A stretch of DNA of 64,000 nt from Cytophagaceae bacterium (GCA_027491315.1 JAIXWL010000008.1:1-64000); one strand, 5' to 3'. Positions 33,141 to 41,634 are shown, counted from the stretch's first letter. The notes: a model not told the origin generated them from the letters alone. Numbers and translations: made by a program.

Positions 33141-33148
33141 CAAATATA
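33141..33148 (-). promoter_or_regulatory. Candidate -7 element of proline dehydrogenase (TATATTTG)
   Basis: The complement of 33141-33148 reads TATATTTG, matching TAnnTTTG, 17 nt upstream of the ATG. No -33 TTTG or TTG appears at 19-21 nt, so confidence is limited. Confidence 0.35.
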
Positions 33149-33236
33149 AGTGAATAAAATTTAACCGAATCTGTAACACAAGAATAATAATATTAAAACA
33201 GTTTTGAGCCTAGGCTCTTTTAATCTATCCAAATTT

Positions 33237-34331
33237 ATGAATGCCAATTTAGAAGTAGTGCCGATGCAAGAATGGATTCAGACAGATGGCAAGCCGCTTA
33301 TTATAGCTGGACCTTGTTCTGCTGAGACTGAGGACCAAGTATTAGAAACCGCCCGCCGTATTAAAGCGGAAGGTTATGCGCATATCATGCGTGCTGGTGT
33401 TTGGAAACCTCGTACACGTCCAGGAAGTTTTGAAGGCATGGGAGAACCAGCATTAAAGTGGTTGGTTGAAGCAAAAAAAGAAACAGGTTTACCATTAGCT
33501 ATCGAAGTAGCCACACCAGAGCACATTGAATTAGCTTTAAAATATGGTGTGGATGTTTTATGGATTGGTGCTCGTACCACTGTTAACCCATTTAATGTAC
33601 AAGACTTAGCTGATGCGTTAAAAGGTGTTGATGTTCCTGTATTGGTGAAAAACCCAGTTAACCCAGATTTAGCTCTTTGGGTGGGTGCGTTTGAGCGCTT
33701 ACAAGGTTCCGGAATTAAAAAATTAGGTGCTATCCACCGTGGTTTTTCTAATGCACAAGAGACTAAATACCGTAATTCACCTATGTGGGCTATGGCAGTT
33801 GAATTGAAGCGTTTGTTCCCTCAAATGCCCATTATTGGTGATCCATCTCACATGGCTGGAAAGCGTGCTTTATTGATGGAATTATCTCAGCGTATTTTGG
33901 ATTTGAATTACGATGGTATGATCATCGAAACTCACCGCGATCCAGATGCAGCTTGGTCTGATGCTTCACAGCAAGTAACTCCAGAGAAATTAGGAGAAAT
34001 GTTGCGTGAATTAGAAGTTAGAAAAGCCAATTATGGTGCTGATTTCTCTGATGAATTAGCTGCTTTGCGCGAGAAAATTGATAATATTGACCGCGAGTTA
34101 TTGGAGGTATTAACTGCTCGTATGGCTGTGGTTGAAAAATTAGGCGAATACAAGCGTGATAACAATGTAGCTGTATTACAACTTGACCGTTGGAAACAAT
34201 TACATGGAGACCGTGCTAACCAAGCTAAAGGCTTAGGTTTATATCCTGAGTTCGTAGAAGAATTATTTAAATTGGTTCACTTAGAATCTATCCGTAAGCA
34301 AACGGAAGTAATGAATTCAGCTACTGCTTAA
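33237..34331 (+). CDS. Bifunctional DAHP synthase/chorismate mutase
   Basis: This enzyme has an N-terminal KDPG/AroG-type DAHP synthase that condenses phosphoenolpyruvate and erythrose-4-phosphate to start the shikimate pathway. A C-terminal type-II chorismate mutase leads towards Phe and Tyr. The 364-residue protein has IIAGPCSAE (22-30) and PRTRPGSFEG. Another segment is IGDPSHMAGKR. From about residue 275 comes the mutase helix bundle (LREKIDNIDRELLEVLTARM). Fusing the two is common in Bacteroidota and allows feedback control. The ATG at 33237 is preferred to the TTG at 33204. A terminator follows. Confidence 0.95.
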   Translation: MNANLEVVPMQEWIQTDGKPLIIAGPCSAETEDQVLETARRIKAEGYAHIMRAGVWKPRTRPGSFEGMGEPALKWLVEAKKETGLPLAIEVATPEHIELALKYGVDVLWIGARTTVNPFNVQDLADALKGVDVPVLVKNPVNPDLALWVGAFERLQGSGIKKLGAIHRGFSNAQETKYRNSPMWAMAVELKRLFPQMPIIGDPSHMAGKRALLMELSQRILDLNYDGMIIETHRDPDAAWSDASQQVTPEKLGEMLRELEVRKANYGADFSDELAALREKIDNIDRELLEVLTARMAVVEKLGEYKRDNNVAVLQLDRWKQLHGDRANQAKGLGLYPEFVEELFKLVHLESIRKQTEVMNSATA

Positions 34332-34354
34332 TCAAGAATTTGATAATTTAGCTT

Positions 34355-34392
34355 AAAAGGCTAGGCGATGATATCATTGCCTGGCCTTTTTT
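34355..34392 (+). terminator. Intrinsic terminator of the DAHP synthase gene
   Basis: Arms AAAAGGCTAGGC (34355-34366) and GCCTGGCCTTTT (34379-34390) with a 12-nt loop and six Ts at 34387-34392. It lies 23 nt after the stop, directly before nested-palindrome copy B. Confidence 0.75.
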
Positions 34393-34433
34393 CGTTAACC
34401 TTGACAGCGTTTCAAACGCTGTCAAGGTTAACG
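34393..34433. repeat. Simple palindrome copy B of the dispersed element
   Basis: CGTTAACCTTGACAGCGTTT (34393-34412) and AAACGCTGTCAAGGTTAACG (34414-34433) are perfect inverted copies with a single C at the centre. The sequence AACGCTGTCAAGGTT matches the inner arms of copies A and C. Here the arms are in inverted order and there is no outer stem or ATTATCAATTTCTTGGACAA block. It lies between convergent genes, adjacent to the DAHP synthase terminator. Confidence 0.8.
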
Positions 34434-34441
34434 AATACATC

Positions 34442-35338
34442 CTATTTTTTTGAGATTTGATAGCTCCCCACAATCACCAAGGCCATACCAATAAGTACTA
34501 CTAAATCAGGTAGGCCATGTCCCAAGATGATTTCTATTAAAATTGAAAACAAGACAGCACTATTACCTACGGCCCCCACAATGCTCGTTTTTTCAAATCG
34601 TAATGCTTGAGTGGTAAAACTTTGTACTCCCAGCGCCAAAAGACCCATAATGATAATCTCCATGTATTGACTTCCTTGGGGATTAACCCATTGGCCTGAC
34701 CAAAAACTATTGGGTAAATTACCCCAGGTACCCAGCATCAAGGAAATGCTAGATGCTACAAATCCCGCTGCCATGAAAGAGAAGATTACCCAACGTGAGT
34801 CATAATATTTTTGAGCTTCTTTTATCGCCATATATCCTAATGCAGTTCCTATGGCATATAACAATCCAACCGAATGATTTTGCCATTGCTTATCGGCTGA
34901 TGGTTGGAATATGAGTAAAATCCCTAGGAAGCCCATCAATAAAAATAATACTTGTCTACTTTTTAAGCTTTCTGTTGGGATCCATAAAAATGTAAAAATG
35001 GCGATGAAGAGCGGGAAGGCTTGGCCATATGTATTGGTTAATGATAGTCCTAAATGCTCTAAGGCATAAAACAAACAATATAAAGTAAAGGCACCTAAAA
35101 TACCTCGAAATACTAAGAAGCCTAATTTTCCACCTGTTTGAACAGCTGGTTTTTGCCATAAACTTATTATTAAAAAGGGTAGTCCTACGGCATTTCGAAA
35201 CAATACCAATTCAACCGATGGGAAGAATTTACTCATCCTTTGGGCCATAGCGGACATCATAGCAAAACACAAAGAAGATAAAAGCATAAAGCCTATTCCC
35301 TTGTTTTTGCGAATGAATGGTTGAATTTTGGGAAGCAT
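34442..35338 (-). CDS. DMT-superfamily (EamA) transporter
   Basis: This is a 298-residue inner-membrane transporter with ten predicted TM helices in two EamA repeats. The N-terminal half starts IGFMLLSSLCFAMMSAMAQRM and the C-terminal half ends LIGMALVIVGSYQISKK. DMT proteins export or import amino acids, nucleotide sugars and other metabolites; the substrate cannot be inferred here. Its stop is 8 nt from the right arm of palindrome copy B. The ATG start at 35338 is clear. Confidence 0.88.
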   Translation of the reverse strand: MLPKIQPFIRKNKGIGFMLLSSLCFAMMSAMAQRMSKFFPSVELVLFRNAVGLPFLIISLWQKPAVQTGGKLGFLVFRGILGAFTLYCLFYALEHLGLSLTNTYGQAFPLFIAIFTFLWIPTESLKSRQVLFLLMGFLGILLIFQPSADKQWQNHSVGLLYAIGTALGYMAIKEAQKYYDSRWVIFSFMAAGFVASSISLMLGTWGNLPNSFWSGQWVNPQGSQYMEIIIMGLLALGVQSFTTQALRFEKTSIVGAVGNSAVLFSILIEIILGHGLPDLVVLIGMALVIVGSYQISKK

Positions 35339-35413
35339 ATTTTAGGGAGAAAGCTTGTCGGAGATTCTTTAATCCTTATTTTTTTGGTAACTTGCATTTC
35401 TTTTTTCAAAGGT

Positions 35414-35785
35414 ATGACAAAAAAAATAATTTTATCGGAATCAGCTCCTGCTGCCATTGGTCCCTATTCTCAGGCGGTTGCCGTTCAGGGCGCTTTGTAT
35501 GTATCAGGTCAAATTGCTGTGTCAGTTTACGAGGCCGGTGGAGATATTGAAGAAGAGACCCATCAGGTTTTAAAGAATTTGGGATATATTTTGAAAGAAG
35601 CGGGTTATGATTATCAGGATGTGGTTAAGTGCTCCATTTTTATTAAAGACATGAATCATTTTGCTCAAATAAATCAGGTATATGCCCAGTATTTTTCTGT
35701 CAATCCTCCAGCACGTGAAACGGTAGAAGTGTCTCGTTTGCCTAAAGACGTTCGAGTAGAAATTTCTTGTATTGCCCATAAATAA
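35414..35785 (+). CDS. RidA family protein
   Basis: RidA (YjgF/YER057c/UK114) proteins hydrolyse reactive enamine or imine intermediates from PLP enzymes such as threonine dehydratase. The 123-residue protein has the family pattern SESAPAAIGPYSQAV, GALYVSGQ and VEVSRLPKDVRVEISCIA, with the conserved Arg in PPARETVEV. The ATG at 35414 gives the normal length; the longer frame to 35321 is an artefact. It lies 6 nt upstream of gltX, suggesting co-transcription. Confidence 0.93.
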   Translation: MTKKIILSESAPAAIGPYSQAVAVQGALYVSGQIAVSVYEAGGDIEEETHQVLKNLGYILKEAGYDYQDVVKCSIFIKDMNHFAQINQVYAQYFSVNPPARETVEVSRLPKDVRVEISCIAHK

Positions 35786-35791
35786 ATTCAT

Positions 35792-37294
35792 ATGCCTAAT
35801 TCAGTACGTGTTCGTTTCGCCCCAAGTCCTACAGGTCCACTGCATATCGGTGGTGTACGAACAGCCTTATATAATTTTTTATTAGCTCGCAAATTGGGAG
35901 GTACCTTCATTCTAAGGATTGAAGATACAGATCAAGCACGGTTTGTTCCAGGTGCTGAAGCGTATATACTAGAAAGTTTGGCATGGTTAGGCATTTCACC
36001 TGATGAGGGTATTGGTGCTGGTGGACCTCATGAACCATATCGTCAAAGCGAAAGAAAAGATATTTATAAGTCCTATGCGGATGAGTTAATTAATTCTGGC
36101 AAAGCCTATTATGCCTTTGATACTTCTGAAGAGTTGGATGCCATGCGAACAACCTTTGAAAGTCAAGGATCAGCATTTCAATACAATGCAGTAACACGAG
36201 TAAAACTAAGGAATTCTTTATCTCTTTCTAAAGAGGAAGTTGATCAATTGTTGGCCAACAATACCCCTTATGTCATTCGTCTAAAGGTTCCTGCTAAAGG
36301 AGAAATTCGTTTTCAAGATACCATACGTGATTGGGTACATGTGCATACTTCCAGCATAGATGATAAAGTACTGATGAAGTCAGATGGTATGCCAACCTAT
36401 CACCTGGCCAATGTAGTAGATGATCATATCATGCAAATTACGCATGTAATTCGAGGTGAAGAGTGGTTGCCATCCGCTCCTTTACATATTTTACTATATC
36501 AAGCATTTGGTTGGAATCCTCCCCAATTTGCTCATTTACCTTTATTGTTAAAACCGGAAGGGAATGGTAAACTTTCCAAGAGAGATGCTGATTTAGGTGG
36601 TTTCCCTGTATTTCCTTTGGAATGGACAGATCCACAAACAGGAGCCATTTCGAAAGGATTTAAACAAGAAGGATATTTGCCTGAAGCAACCTTGAATTTT
36701 CTAGCTTTTCTGGGTTGGAATCCGGGGACTGAGCAGGAATTGTTTTCATTGGATGAGTTAATTGCGGCATTCTCTTTGGAAAGAATAAATAAAGCCGGGG
36801 CCAAATTTGATGTTAAAAAAGCACAGTGGTTCAATGAACAATATTTGAAACAACATAGTGCTCAAGAATTAGCTTCTACTTATTTACCATCTATTGATGC
36901 TGAAAAGGCAGAAGCCTTTGTGCATTTGTTTTTGGATAGAATAACGTTTCCCCAAGAACTGGAACGACTGGTACAAGAATTTTCTGAATTTCCAGTAACT
37001 TATGATGAGGCGGTTTTAAGTTCTAAATGGAATGCTGAAACCAAACAAGCGCTAGAATTAATTTTGGGAGCTTTGCCTACTTGTGAGCATTGGCATGCGG
37101 AAGATATTAAAGCTTGTATTCAACTTTGTTTGGAGCAAGCTGGAATTAAAATGGGTAAGGTGATGCAATTGTTTAGAGTAGCGATGAGTGGGAAAGGTGC
37201 AGGACCGGATTTAATGATTTCATTGGAACTTTGGGGTAAGGAACAAGTGTTAGCAAGACTAAATAAAGCCTTAGATATATTTCCAGCCATTTAA
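35792..37294 (+). CDS. gltX: Glutamate-tRNA ligase
   Basis: GltX charges tRNA-Glu and is a class-I aminoacyl-tRNA synthetase. The 500-residue protein has the HIGH-type motif PTGPLHIGGVRTALYNFL (residues 13-30), the KMSKS-type KLSKRD in the middle and the usual C-terminal anticodon-binding helices. Whether it also mischarges tRNA-Gln, which would use the GatCAB pathway, is suggested by the gatC gene two genes downstream. The ATG start is at 35792. Confidence 0.97.
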   Translation: MPNSVRVRFAPSPTGPLHIGGVRTALYNFLLARKLGGTFILRIEDTDQARFVPGAEAYILESLAWLGISPDEGIGAGGPHEPYRQSERKDIYKSYADELINSGKAYYAFDTSEELDAMRTTFESQGSAFQYNAVTRVKLRNSLSLSKEEVDQLLANNTPYVIRLKVPAKGEIRFQDTIRDWVHVHTSSIDDKVLMKSDGMPTYHLANVVDDHIMQITHVIRGEEWLPSAPLHILLYQAFGWNPPQFAHLPLLLKPEGNGKLSKRDADLGGFPVFPLEWTDPQTGAISKGFKQEGYLPEATLNFLAFLGWNPGTEQELFSLDELIAAFSLERINKAGAKFDVKKAQWFNEQYLKQHSAQELASTYLPSIDAEKAEAFVHLFLDRITFPQELERLVQEFSEFPVTYDEAVLSSKWNAETKQALELILGALPTCEHWHAEDIKACIQLCLEQAGIKMGKVMQLFRVAMSGKGAGPDLMISLELWGKEQVLARLNKALDIFPAI

Positions 37295-37295
37295 T

Positions 37296-37487
37296 ATGAA
37301 AGATAAATCAAAGAAAGTAAAGGAAAAAGCTCCTAAAGTTCACCCCGATTTGGCTGGATTTGAGATGAATATTGATTCATTTGGACAAATTACATCTACC
37401 TTGAATCGAGATGCTTTGAATGCATTTTTAGATAAAGAAATGCCAGATGATAAAAAATTAAATCCTAAGAATGATGAAGGTAAATAA
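37296..37487 (+). CDS. Small conserved-looking protein of unknown function
   Basis: I do not recognise this 63-residue protein. It is very lysine-rich at the N-terminus (MKDKSKKVKEKAPKVHP), then has a compact core (LAGFEMNIDSFGQITSTLNRDALNAFLDKEMPDDK). It is packed between gltX (one intervening base) and gatC (17-bp overlap), which strongly suggests it is translated with them. Its size and location suggest an accessory protein; no function is assigned. Confidence 0.7.
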   Translation: MKDKSKKVKEKAPKVHPDLAGFEMNIDSFGQITSTLNRDALNAFLDKEMPDDKKLNPKNDEGK

Positions 37488-37761
37488 GGAAGATGTGATT
37501 AAAATTGCTCATTTGGCTCGTTTGGAGTTGAAAGAGGAGAAAATTCAAGATATGCAAGATTCAATCAATAAAGTATTGGATTGGATGGAAGCTTTAAATG
37601 CAGTAGATACTTCATCGGTTGAACCTTTAGTTCACATGACTCCCGCCATAAATCATTTTAGGGAAGATCAAGCCAAGGCAACTTTGGATCGTCAGAAAGC
37701 CTTGAATTTAGGTCCAGATACCAACGAAAGCTATTTTAAAGTACCTCAAGTTATTGAATAA
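37471..37761 (+). CDS. gatC: Asp/Glu-tRNA amidotransferase subunit C
   Basis: GatC is the small subunit of the GatCAB amidotransferase, which turns misacylated Glu-tRNA-Gln or Asp-tRNA-Asn into the correct forms. The 96-residue protein has the family start VIKIAHLARLEL and the C-terminal YFKVPQVIE motif. Two adjacent ATGs (37471 and 37474) are possible starts. gatA and gatB are not in the window. It overlaps the small 63-aa gene and its stop touches the aroB stop with no bases between. Confidence 0.93.
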   Translation: MMKVNKEDVIKIAHLARLELKEEKIQDMQDSINKVLDWMEALNAVDTSSVEPLVHMTPAINHFREDQAKATLDRQKALNLGPDTNESYFKVPQVIE

Positions 37762-38790
37762 TTACCCAATATAGTATTGCAGGGCTTTTTTCATTTCTGA
37801 TTTTCCAACCGGAATATCATATCCGCAATCACCAATTCCTGTTAGTAAAGAGAAACGAACCTCATTTCCGAGGTTCTTCTTGTCTTGCATGGTTAATCGA
37901 ATAATCTCCGGAATTTCACTTTCTTGTATACTTACCTTTCCATAGGTAGCAAATAGATAAGCTTCAATGTCTTCCAATTCAGTCAAAGTAATTAAATTTC
38001 GGCTGTATGAAAGAAAGGCCTCCGTAATAATCCCAACCGCAACGGCCTCACCATGTAAAATTTTTCTTTTCCCCTGGTTTAATAAAAATGTTTCAACAGC
38101 ATGACCTAGCGTGTGCCCCAAATTAAGTATTTTACGAATTCCAGCTTCTTTGGGATCTTCTGTAACAACGGCTTGCTTGATGGCTACAGAATGGGCGACT
38201 AAGCTAGGGAAATCATTTTCTTGCCAATCTAACTGACTTATTTCCTCCCACTTTGCAGCATCGCGAATTAGGCAATGTTTGATGATTTCGGCAAAACCTG
38301 AACGCTTTTCTCTTTCGCTTAATGTCTCTAGGAAAGTAGGGTCAATTAGGACCGTTTTTGGTAATTGGAATACACCTAAATGATTCTTAAAGCCTTGAAA
38401 GTCAATGCCTAATTTGCCACCCACACTTGCATCTACTTGAGCCAATAGCGTTGTGGGGATCTGAATAAAGTCAATCCCCCTTTTATAGGTAGAGGCACAA
38501 AATCCACCCATATCACCAATGACTCCTCCTCCTAAATTGATCATTAAGGCATGCCTATCTAAATTAGATTTGGTCATTACTTTCCAGATTTTCACACAAG
38601 TATCCAGGTTTTTATGGGCTTCACCTGATTTAATAACAACTTTGATGAAATTTTTTGGAAGTAGTTTTTCAATCCTGGGTAAACAATGTTTTTGGGTTAG
38701 CTCATCCACTAAAACAATAACTCTGGAATAGTTTTTAGAGTCAAGAAAAGAAGGTAGTGAAGTGGAAATGGGAGCTATTTGTACGGACAT
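37762..38790 (-). CDS. aroB: 3-dehydroquinate synthase
   Basis: AroB cyclises DAHP to 3-dehydroquinate, the second shikimate step, with NAD and a metal. The 342-residue protein has INLGGGVIGDMGGFCASTYKRGI, PTTLLAQVDASVGGKLGID and NLGHTLGHAVE, where the His residues bind the metal. It belongs to the same pathway as the DAHP synthase 3 kb upstream on the other strand. Its stop lies immediately after the gatC stop (convergent, 0 nt apart) with no room for a terminator. Confidence 0.96.
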   Translation of the reverse strand: MSVQIAPISTSLPSFLDSKNYSRVIVLVDELTQKHCLPRIEKLLPKNFIKVVIKSGEAHKNLDTCVKIWKVMTKSNLDRHALMINLGGGVIGDMGGFCASTYKRGIDFIQIPTTLLAQVDASVGGKLGIDFQGFKNHLGVFQLPKTVLIDPTFLETLSEREKRSGFAEIIKHCLIRDAAKWEEISQLDWQENDFPSLVAHSVAIKQAVVTEDPKEAGIRKILNLGHTLGHAVETFLLNQGKRKILHGEAVAVGIITEAFLSYSRNLITLTELEDIEAYLFATYGKVSIQESEIPEIIRLTMQDKKNLGNEVRFSLLTGIGDCGYDIPVGKSEMKKALQYYIG

Positions 38791-38820
38791 AGGATGTAAA
38801 ATTCGTATGAAAGTTTAAAA

Positions 38821-38877
38821 ATACCACGAATTTCTCAAAATGGGCAATTTGAGAACCTAATTTTGGTTTTGTGGTAT
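38821..38877. promoter_or_regulatory. Nested dyads upstream of pdhB
   Basis: An outer inverted repeat ATACCAC (38821-38827)/GTGGTAT (38871-38877) encloses an inner 8-bp repeat TTCTCAAA (38832-38839)/TTTGAGAA (38848-38855) with an 8-nt loop. The outer right arm abuts the predicted -33 of pdhB. It could be an operator; no regulator is identified. Confidence 0.35.
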
Positions 38878-38898
38878 GCTTTTTCTTGCCTAATTTTG
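38868..38898 (+). promoter_or_regulatory. Predicted Bacteroidota-type promoter of pdhB
   Basis: TTTG at 38868-38871 and TAATTTTG at 38891-38898 are separated by 19 nt, an excellent match. The implied start is near 38905, giving a leader of about 28 nt before the ATG at 38933. A second TAATTTTG lies at 38858-38865. Confidence 0.6.
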
Positions 38899-38932
38899 CG
38901 CGGTTATGTTTTTTCATACACCTTAACATTTT

Positions 38933-39916
38933 ATGAGAGAGATTCAATTCAGAGAAGCCTTGCGTGAGGCAATGCAAGAAGAGATGCGACGCGATGCATC
39001 CGTTTTTTTAATGGGTGAAGAAGTTGCGGAATACAATGGTGCATACAAAGTTTCCCAAGGTATGTTGGATGAGTTTGGTCCGGACCGAGTAATTGATACT
39101 CCGATTGCAGAGTTAGGATTTGGAGGTATTGGAGTAGGGGCGGCAGCCAATGGTTTACGTCCGATTGTCGAGTTTATGACTTTCAACTTCTCTTTGGTAG
39201 CTATTGACCAAATTATCAACTCCGCTTCCAAAATGATGTCGATGTCAGGTGGACAATATTCATGTCCAATTGTTTTCCGTGGACCTACTGGAAATGCCGG
39301 TCAATTATCCTCACAGCACTCGTCAAACTTTGAGAATTGGTATGCTAATACCCCTGGTTTGAAAGTAGTAGTTCCTTCTAATCCAGCAGATGCAAAAGGT
39401 CTTTTAAAGGCATCGATTCGTGATAATGACCCTGTTATTTTTATGGAGTCTGAATTGATGTATGGCGACAAAGGATTAGTGCCCAATGGAGAATTTTTAA
39501 TTCCAATTGGTAAAGCTAACGTGGTAAAAGAAGGTAAAGATGTTACCATTGTAACCTTCGGTAAAATGCTTTCTCGTGTGGTAATGCCAGCAGTAGAAGA
39601 ATTAACTAATATGGGAATACATGCGGAAGTTATCGACCTACGTAGTGTCCGCCCTATTGATTACATTACCGTTGTGGAATCTGTTAAGAAAACAAACCGT
39701 TGCGTAGTAGTTGAGGAGGCAAACCCATTGTCAGCCATTTCTTCCGAGATTACTTATCACCTACAACGTTGGGCATTTGATTATTTAGATGCACCTGTGG
39801 TTCGTGTTAATTCAAAAGATTTACCTTTACCTTACGCTCCTACCTTGATAGAAGAAATTTTACCAAGTGTGGAACGTACCATTCAGGCAGTTAAAACGGT
39901 TACTTATAGAAAGTAA
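38933..39916 (+). CDS. pdhB: Pyruvate dehydrogenase E1 component, beta subunit
   Basis: This is the beta subunit of the alpha2-beta2 E1 of the pyruvate dehydrogenase complex (thiamine-diphosphate-dependent decarboxylation). The 327-residue protein has GEEVAEYNGAYKVSQGM, DTPIAELGFGGIGVG and VDLRSVRPID as VIDLRSVRPID in the C-terminal transketolase domain. Length and motifs are typical of Bacteroidota PdhB; branched-chain ketoacid dehydrogenase beta is a close alternative. The alpha subunit and E2 are not adjacent. It is monocistronic: it has its own promoter and terminator. Confidence 0.9.
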   Translation: MREIQFREALREAMQEEMRRDASVFLMGEEVAEYNGAYKVSQGMLDEFGPDRVIDTPIAELGFGGIGVGAAANGLRPIVEFMTFNFSLVAIDQIINSASKMMSMSGGQYSCPIVFRGPTGNAGQLSSQHSSNFENWYANTPGLKVVVPSNPADAKGLLKASIRDNDPVIFMESELMYGDKGLVPNGEFLIPIGKANVVKEGKDVTIVTFGKMLSRVVMPAVEELTNMGIHAEVIDLRSVRPIDYITVVESVKKTNRCVVVEEANPLSAISSEITYHLQRWAFDYLDAPVVRVNSKDLPLPYAPTLIEEILPSVERTIQAVKTVTYRK

Positions 39917-39937
39917 TTTATTTTCATAATACTGATT

Positions 39938-39968
39938 AAGAGCCAAGCTATAACTTGGCTCTTTTTTT
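39938..39968 (+). terminator. Intrinsic terminator of pdhB
   Basis: Perfect 10-bp arms AAGAGCCAAG (39938-39947) and CTTGGCTCTT (39954-39963), a 6-nt loop and a T-run to 39968, 21 nt after the stop. Confidence 0.9.
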
Positions 39969-39990
39969 GCGGAATAGTTGATTATTCATC

Positions 39991-40090
39991 ATTATCAATT
40001 TCTTGGACAACAAAATTATTTCCAAAATCGTTATGAACGCTCAACGCTGTCAAGGTTCCAAACCTTGACAGCGTTAGAAAATAGCGTTCA
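39991..40090. repeat. Nested-palindrome element, copy C
   Basis: The block ATTATCAATTTCTTGGACAA (39991-40010) is identical to that of copy A. The outer arms are TGAACGCT (40034-40041) and AGCGTTCA (40083-40090). The inner arms are AACGCTGTCAAGGTT (40043-40057) and AACCTTGACAGCGTT (40061-40075) with a CCA loop and no mismatch. The outer arm sequence differs from copy A on both sides in a compensating way. It lies between the convergent pdhB and HtrA terminators. Confidence 0.85.
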
Positions 40091-40127
40091 AAAACAAAAA
40101 AAAGTCCCCCGAAATCGGAGGACTTTT
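40091..40127. terminator. Bidirectional terminator, HtrA gene side
   Basis: Arms AAAAGTCCCCCG (40100-40111) and CGGAGGACTTTT (40116-40127), one mismatch, 4-nt loop. The A-rich run 40091-40099 on plus gives a U-run for the minus-strand HtrA transcript, 32 nt past its stop. Confidence 0.75.
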
Positions 40128-40158
40128 ACTATTTCAATACCTTAAATTTTTCTTAGAG

Positions 40159-41634
40159 TTATAAGACGTAAATGAAGCGAGATCCGTCTACATCAACACC
40201 CTCAAGCTTAATACGTCCTTTGCGCGCTTCCAATAACTGAACCGCTTCTTTTGGGTCACTTACGGCTTTGTCATTGATTTTGGTAATGATAGAACCTTTT
40301 GATAAACCATACATTTCTAGGCGGCCGTCGCTGAGAACTTCAATCACCTTCACCCCATTACTAACCTTGAATTTCTCCTTATCAGCGCTACTCAATGTAC
40401 CAAATTTTGCACCTAAGAACTCGGATTTAGTTGATTCTCCAGCATCTCCTTTGACGATGGACGTATTTCCATCCTTATTTTTAAGAGTTACTTTGAATTC
40501 TTTGGTTTGGCCATCTCGGTTAACAGTTACTAAAATACTTTCTCCTGGACGTTTTCTACCAACGATCTCCATAAGTTTGGATGAAGATTTTGTATCTGTT
40601 CCATCAATTTTGGTGATAACATCATTGATTTTAATACCTGCATCTTTAGCAGCAGAATTTTCTGAGAAACCTCCTACATAAACTCCATCTTTCGATTTTA
40701 AGTCTTTTTCTTCTGCCAATTTGGCATTTACTTCCATAATGCTTACTCCCAAGAAACCACGTTGTACATTTCCGTATTTAATTAAATCGGAAGAGACTTT
40801 TTTAACAATACTTACAGGGACAGCAAATGAATAACCGGCAAATTGCCCCGTTCTAGAATAAATGGCCGTGTTAATGCCAATTAACTCTCCTTTTAAATTC
40901 ACTAATGCTCCTCCTGAATTACCTGGATTAACGGCAGCATCTGTTTGAATAAAGGATTCCAATGGATTGGTATCTCCATCGCGATCAATGATGTTTTGAC
41001 GACCCTTTGCTGAAACGATACCTGCTGTAACCGTAGATTCCAAATTGAAAGGGTTTCCTACTGCTAACACCCATTCACCTACTTTTAAGGCATCGGAATC
41101 TCCAAAAGTTAGGAAAGGTAGGTTTTCGGCCTTGATTTGAATAACAGCTAAATCGGAAGATGGGTCTGTAGAAATGACTTTGGCCTTATATTCCCGTTTG
41201 TCATTTAGAATTACACTTACTTCCTCGGCTTCTTGAACGACGTGATTGTTGGTAACAATGTATCCATCCGAGCTAATGATCACACCAGATCCTGAAGCTT
41301 CTTGTGTTTGCGGGGCCTGTTGGCGACGACCTCCAAAAGGGTCACCGAATCCAAAAAAGTCATCAAATGGGCTGGATGATTGACGACTCTGACGAGCAGT
41401 CATCTTGGTTTTAATATGAACTACCGCAGGAGTTGTTTTTTCAGCTGCGAAAGTGAATTCTCCGGGATTTCCGGGTACATTTTGAATGTTGGAAACTGAA
41501 CTTGTAAATGCTGATGGTGCATCACCTATGGTGTGCGAGGAACCTAAATTCAATAAAGAATAGGCGCCAAGAGTGATACCGCTAGATAGTAGCGCAATAA
41601 TCACATACGTTTTAAGGTGGTTTTTGATTTCCAT
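40159..41634 (-). CDS. Do/HtrA-family periplasmic serine protease
   Basis: This is a DegP/DegQ/HtrA-type protease for quality control of envelope proteins. The 491-residue protein has an N-terminal TM segment or leader (about 9-28). The trypsin-like domain has His in VTNNHVVQ (about 133), Asp in SSDLAVIQ (about 162) and Ser in NPGNSGGAL (about 240). Two PDZ domains follow (about 280-380 and 400-490). The low-complexity insert SRQSSSPFDDFFGFGDPFGG before the active-site His is the LA-loop type. It stands alone with its own terminator. Confidence 0.92.
   Translation of the reverse strand: MEIKNHLKTYVIIALLSSGITLGAYSLLNLGSSHTIGDAPSAFTSSVSNIQNVPGNPGEFTFAAEKTTPAVVHIKTKMTARQSRQSSSPFDDFFGFGDPFGGRRQQAPQTQEASGSGVIISSDGYIVTNNHVVQEAEEVSVILNDKREYKAKVISTDPSSDLAVIQIKAENLPFLTFGDSDALKVGEWVLAVGNPFNLESTVTAGIVSAKGRQNIIDRDGDTNPLESFIQTDAAVNPGNSGGALVNLKGELIGINTAIYSRTGQFAGYSFAVPVSIVKKVSSDLIKYGNVQRGFLGVSIMEVNAKLAEEKDLKSKDGVYVGGFSENSAAKDAGIKINDVITKIDGTDTKSSSKLMEIVGRKRPGESILVTVNRDGQTKEFKVTLKNKDGNTSIVKGDAGESTKSEFLGAKFGTLSSADKEKFKVSNGVKVIEVLSDGRLEMYGLSKGSIITKINDKAVSDPKEAVQLLEARKGRIKLEGVDVDGSRFIYVL

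Noticed and set aside
13551-40090. Insertion sequence with transposase at the palindrome copies
   Set aside because: No transposase-like gene lies near any copy; all neighbours are housekeeping genes.
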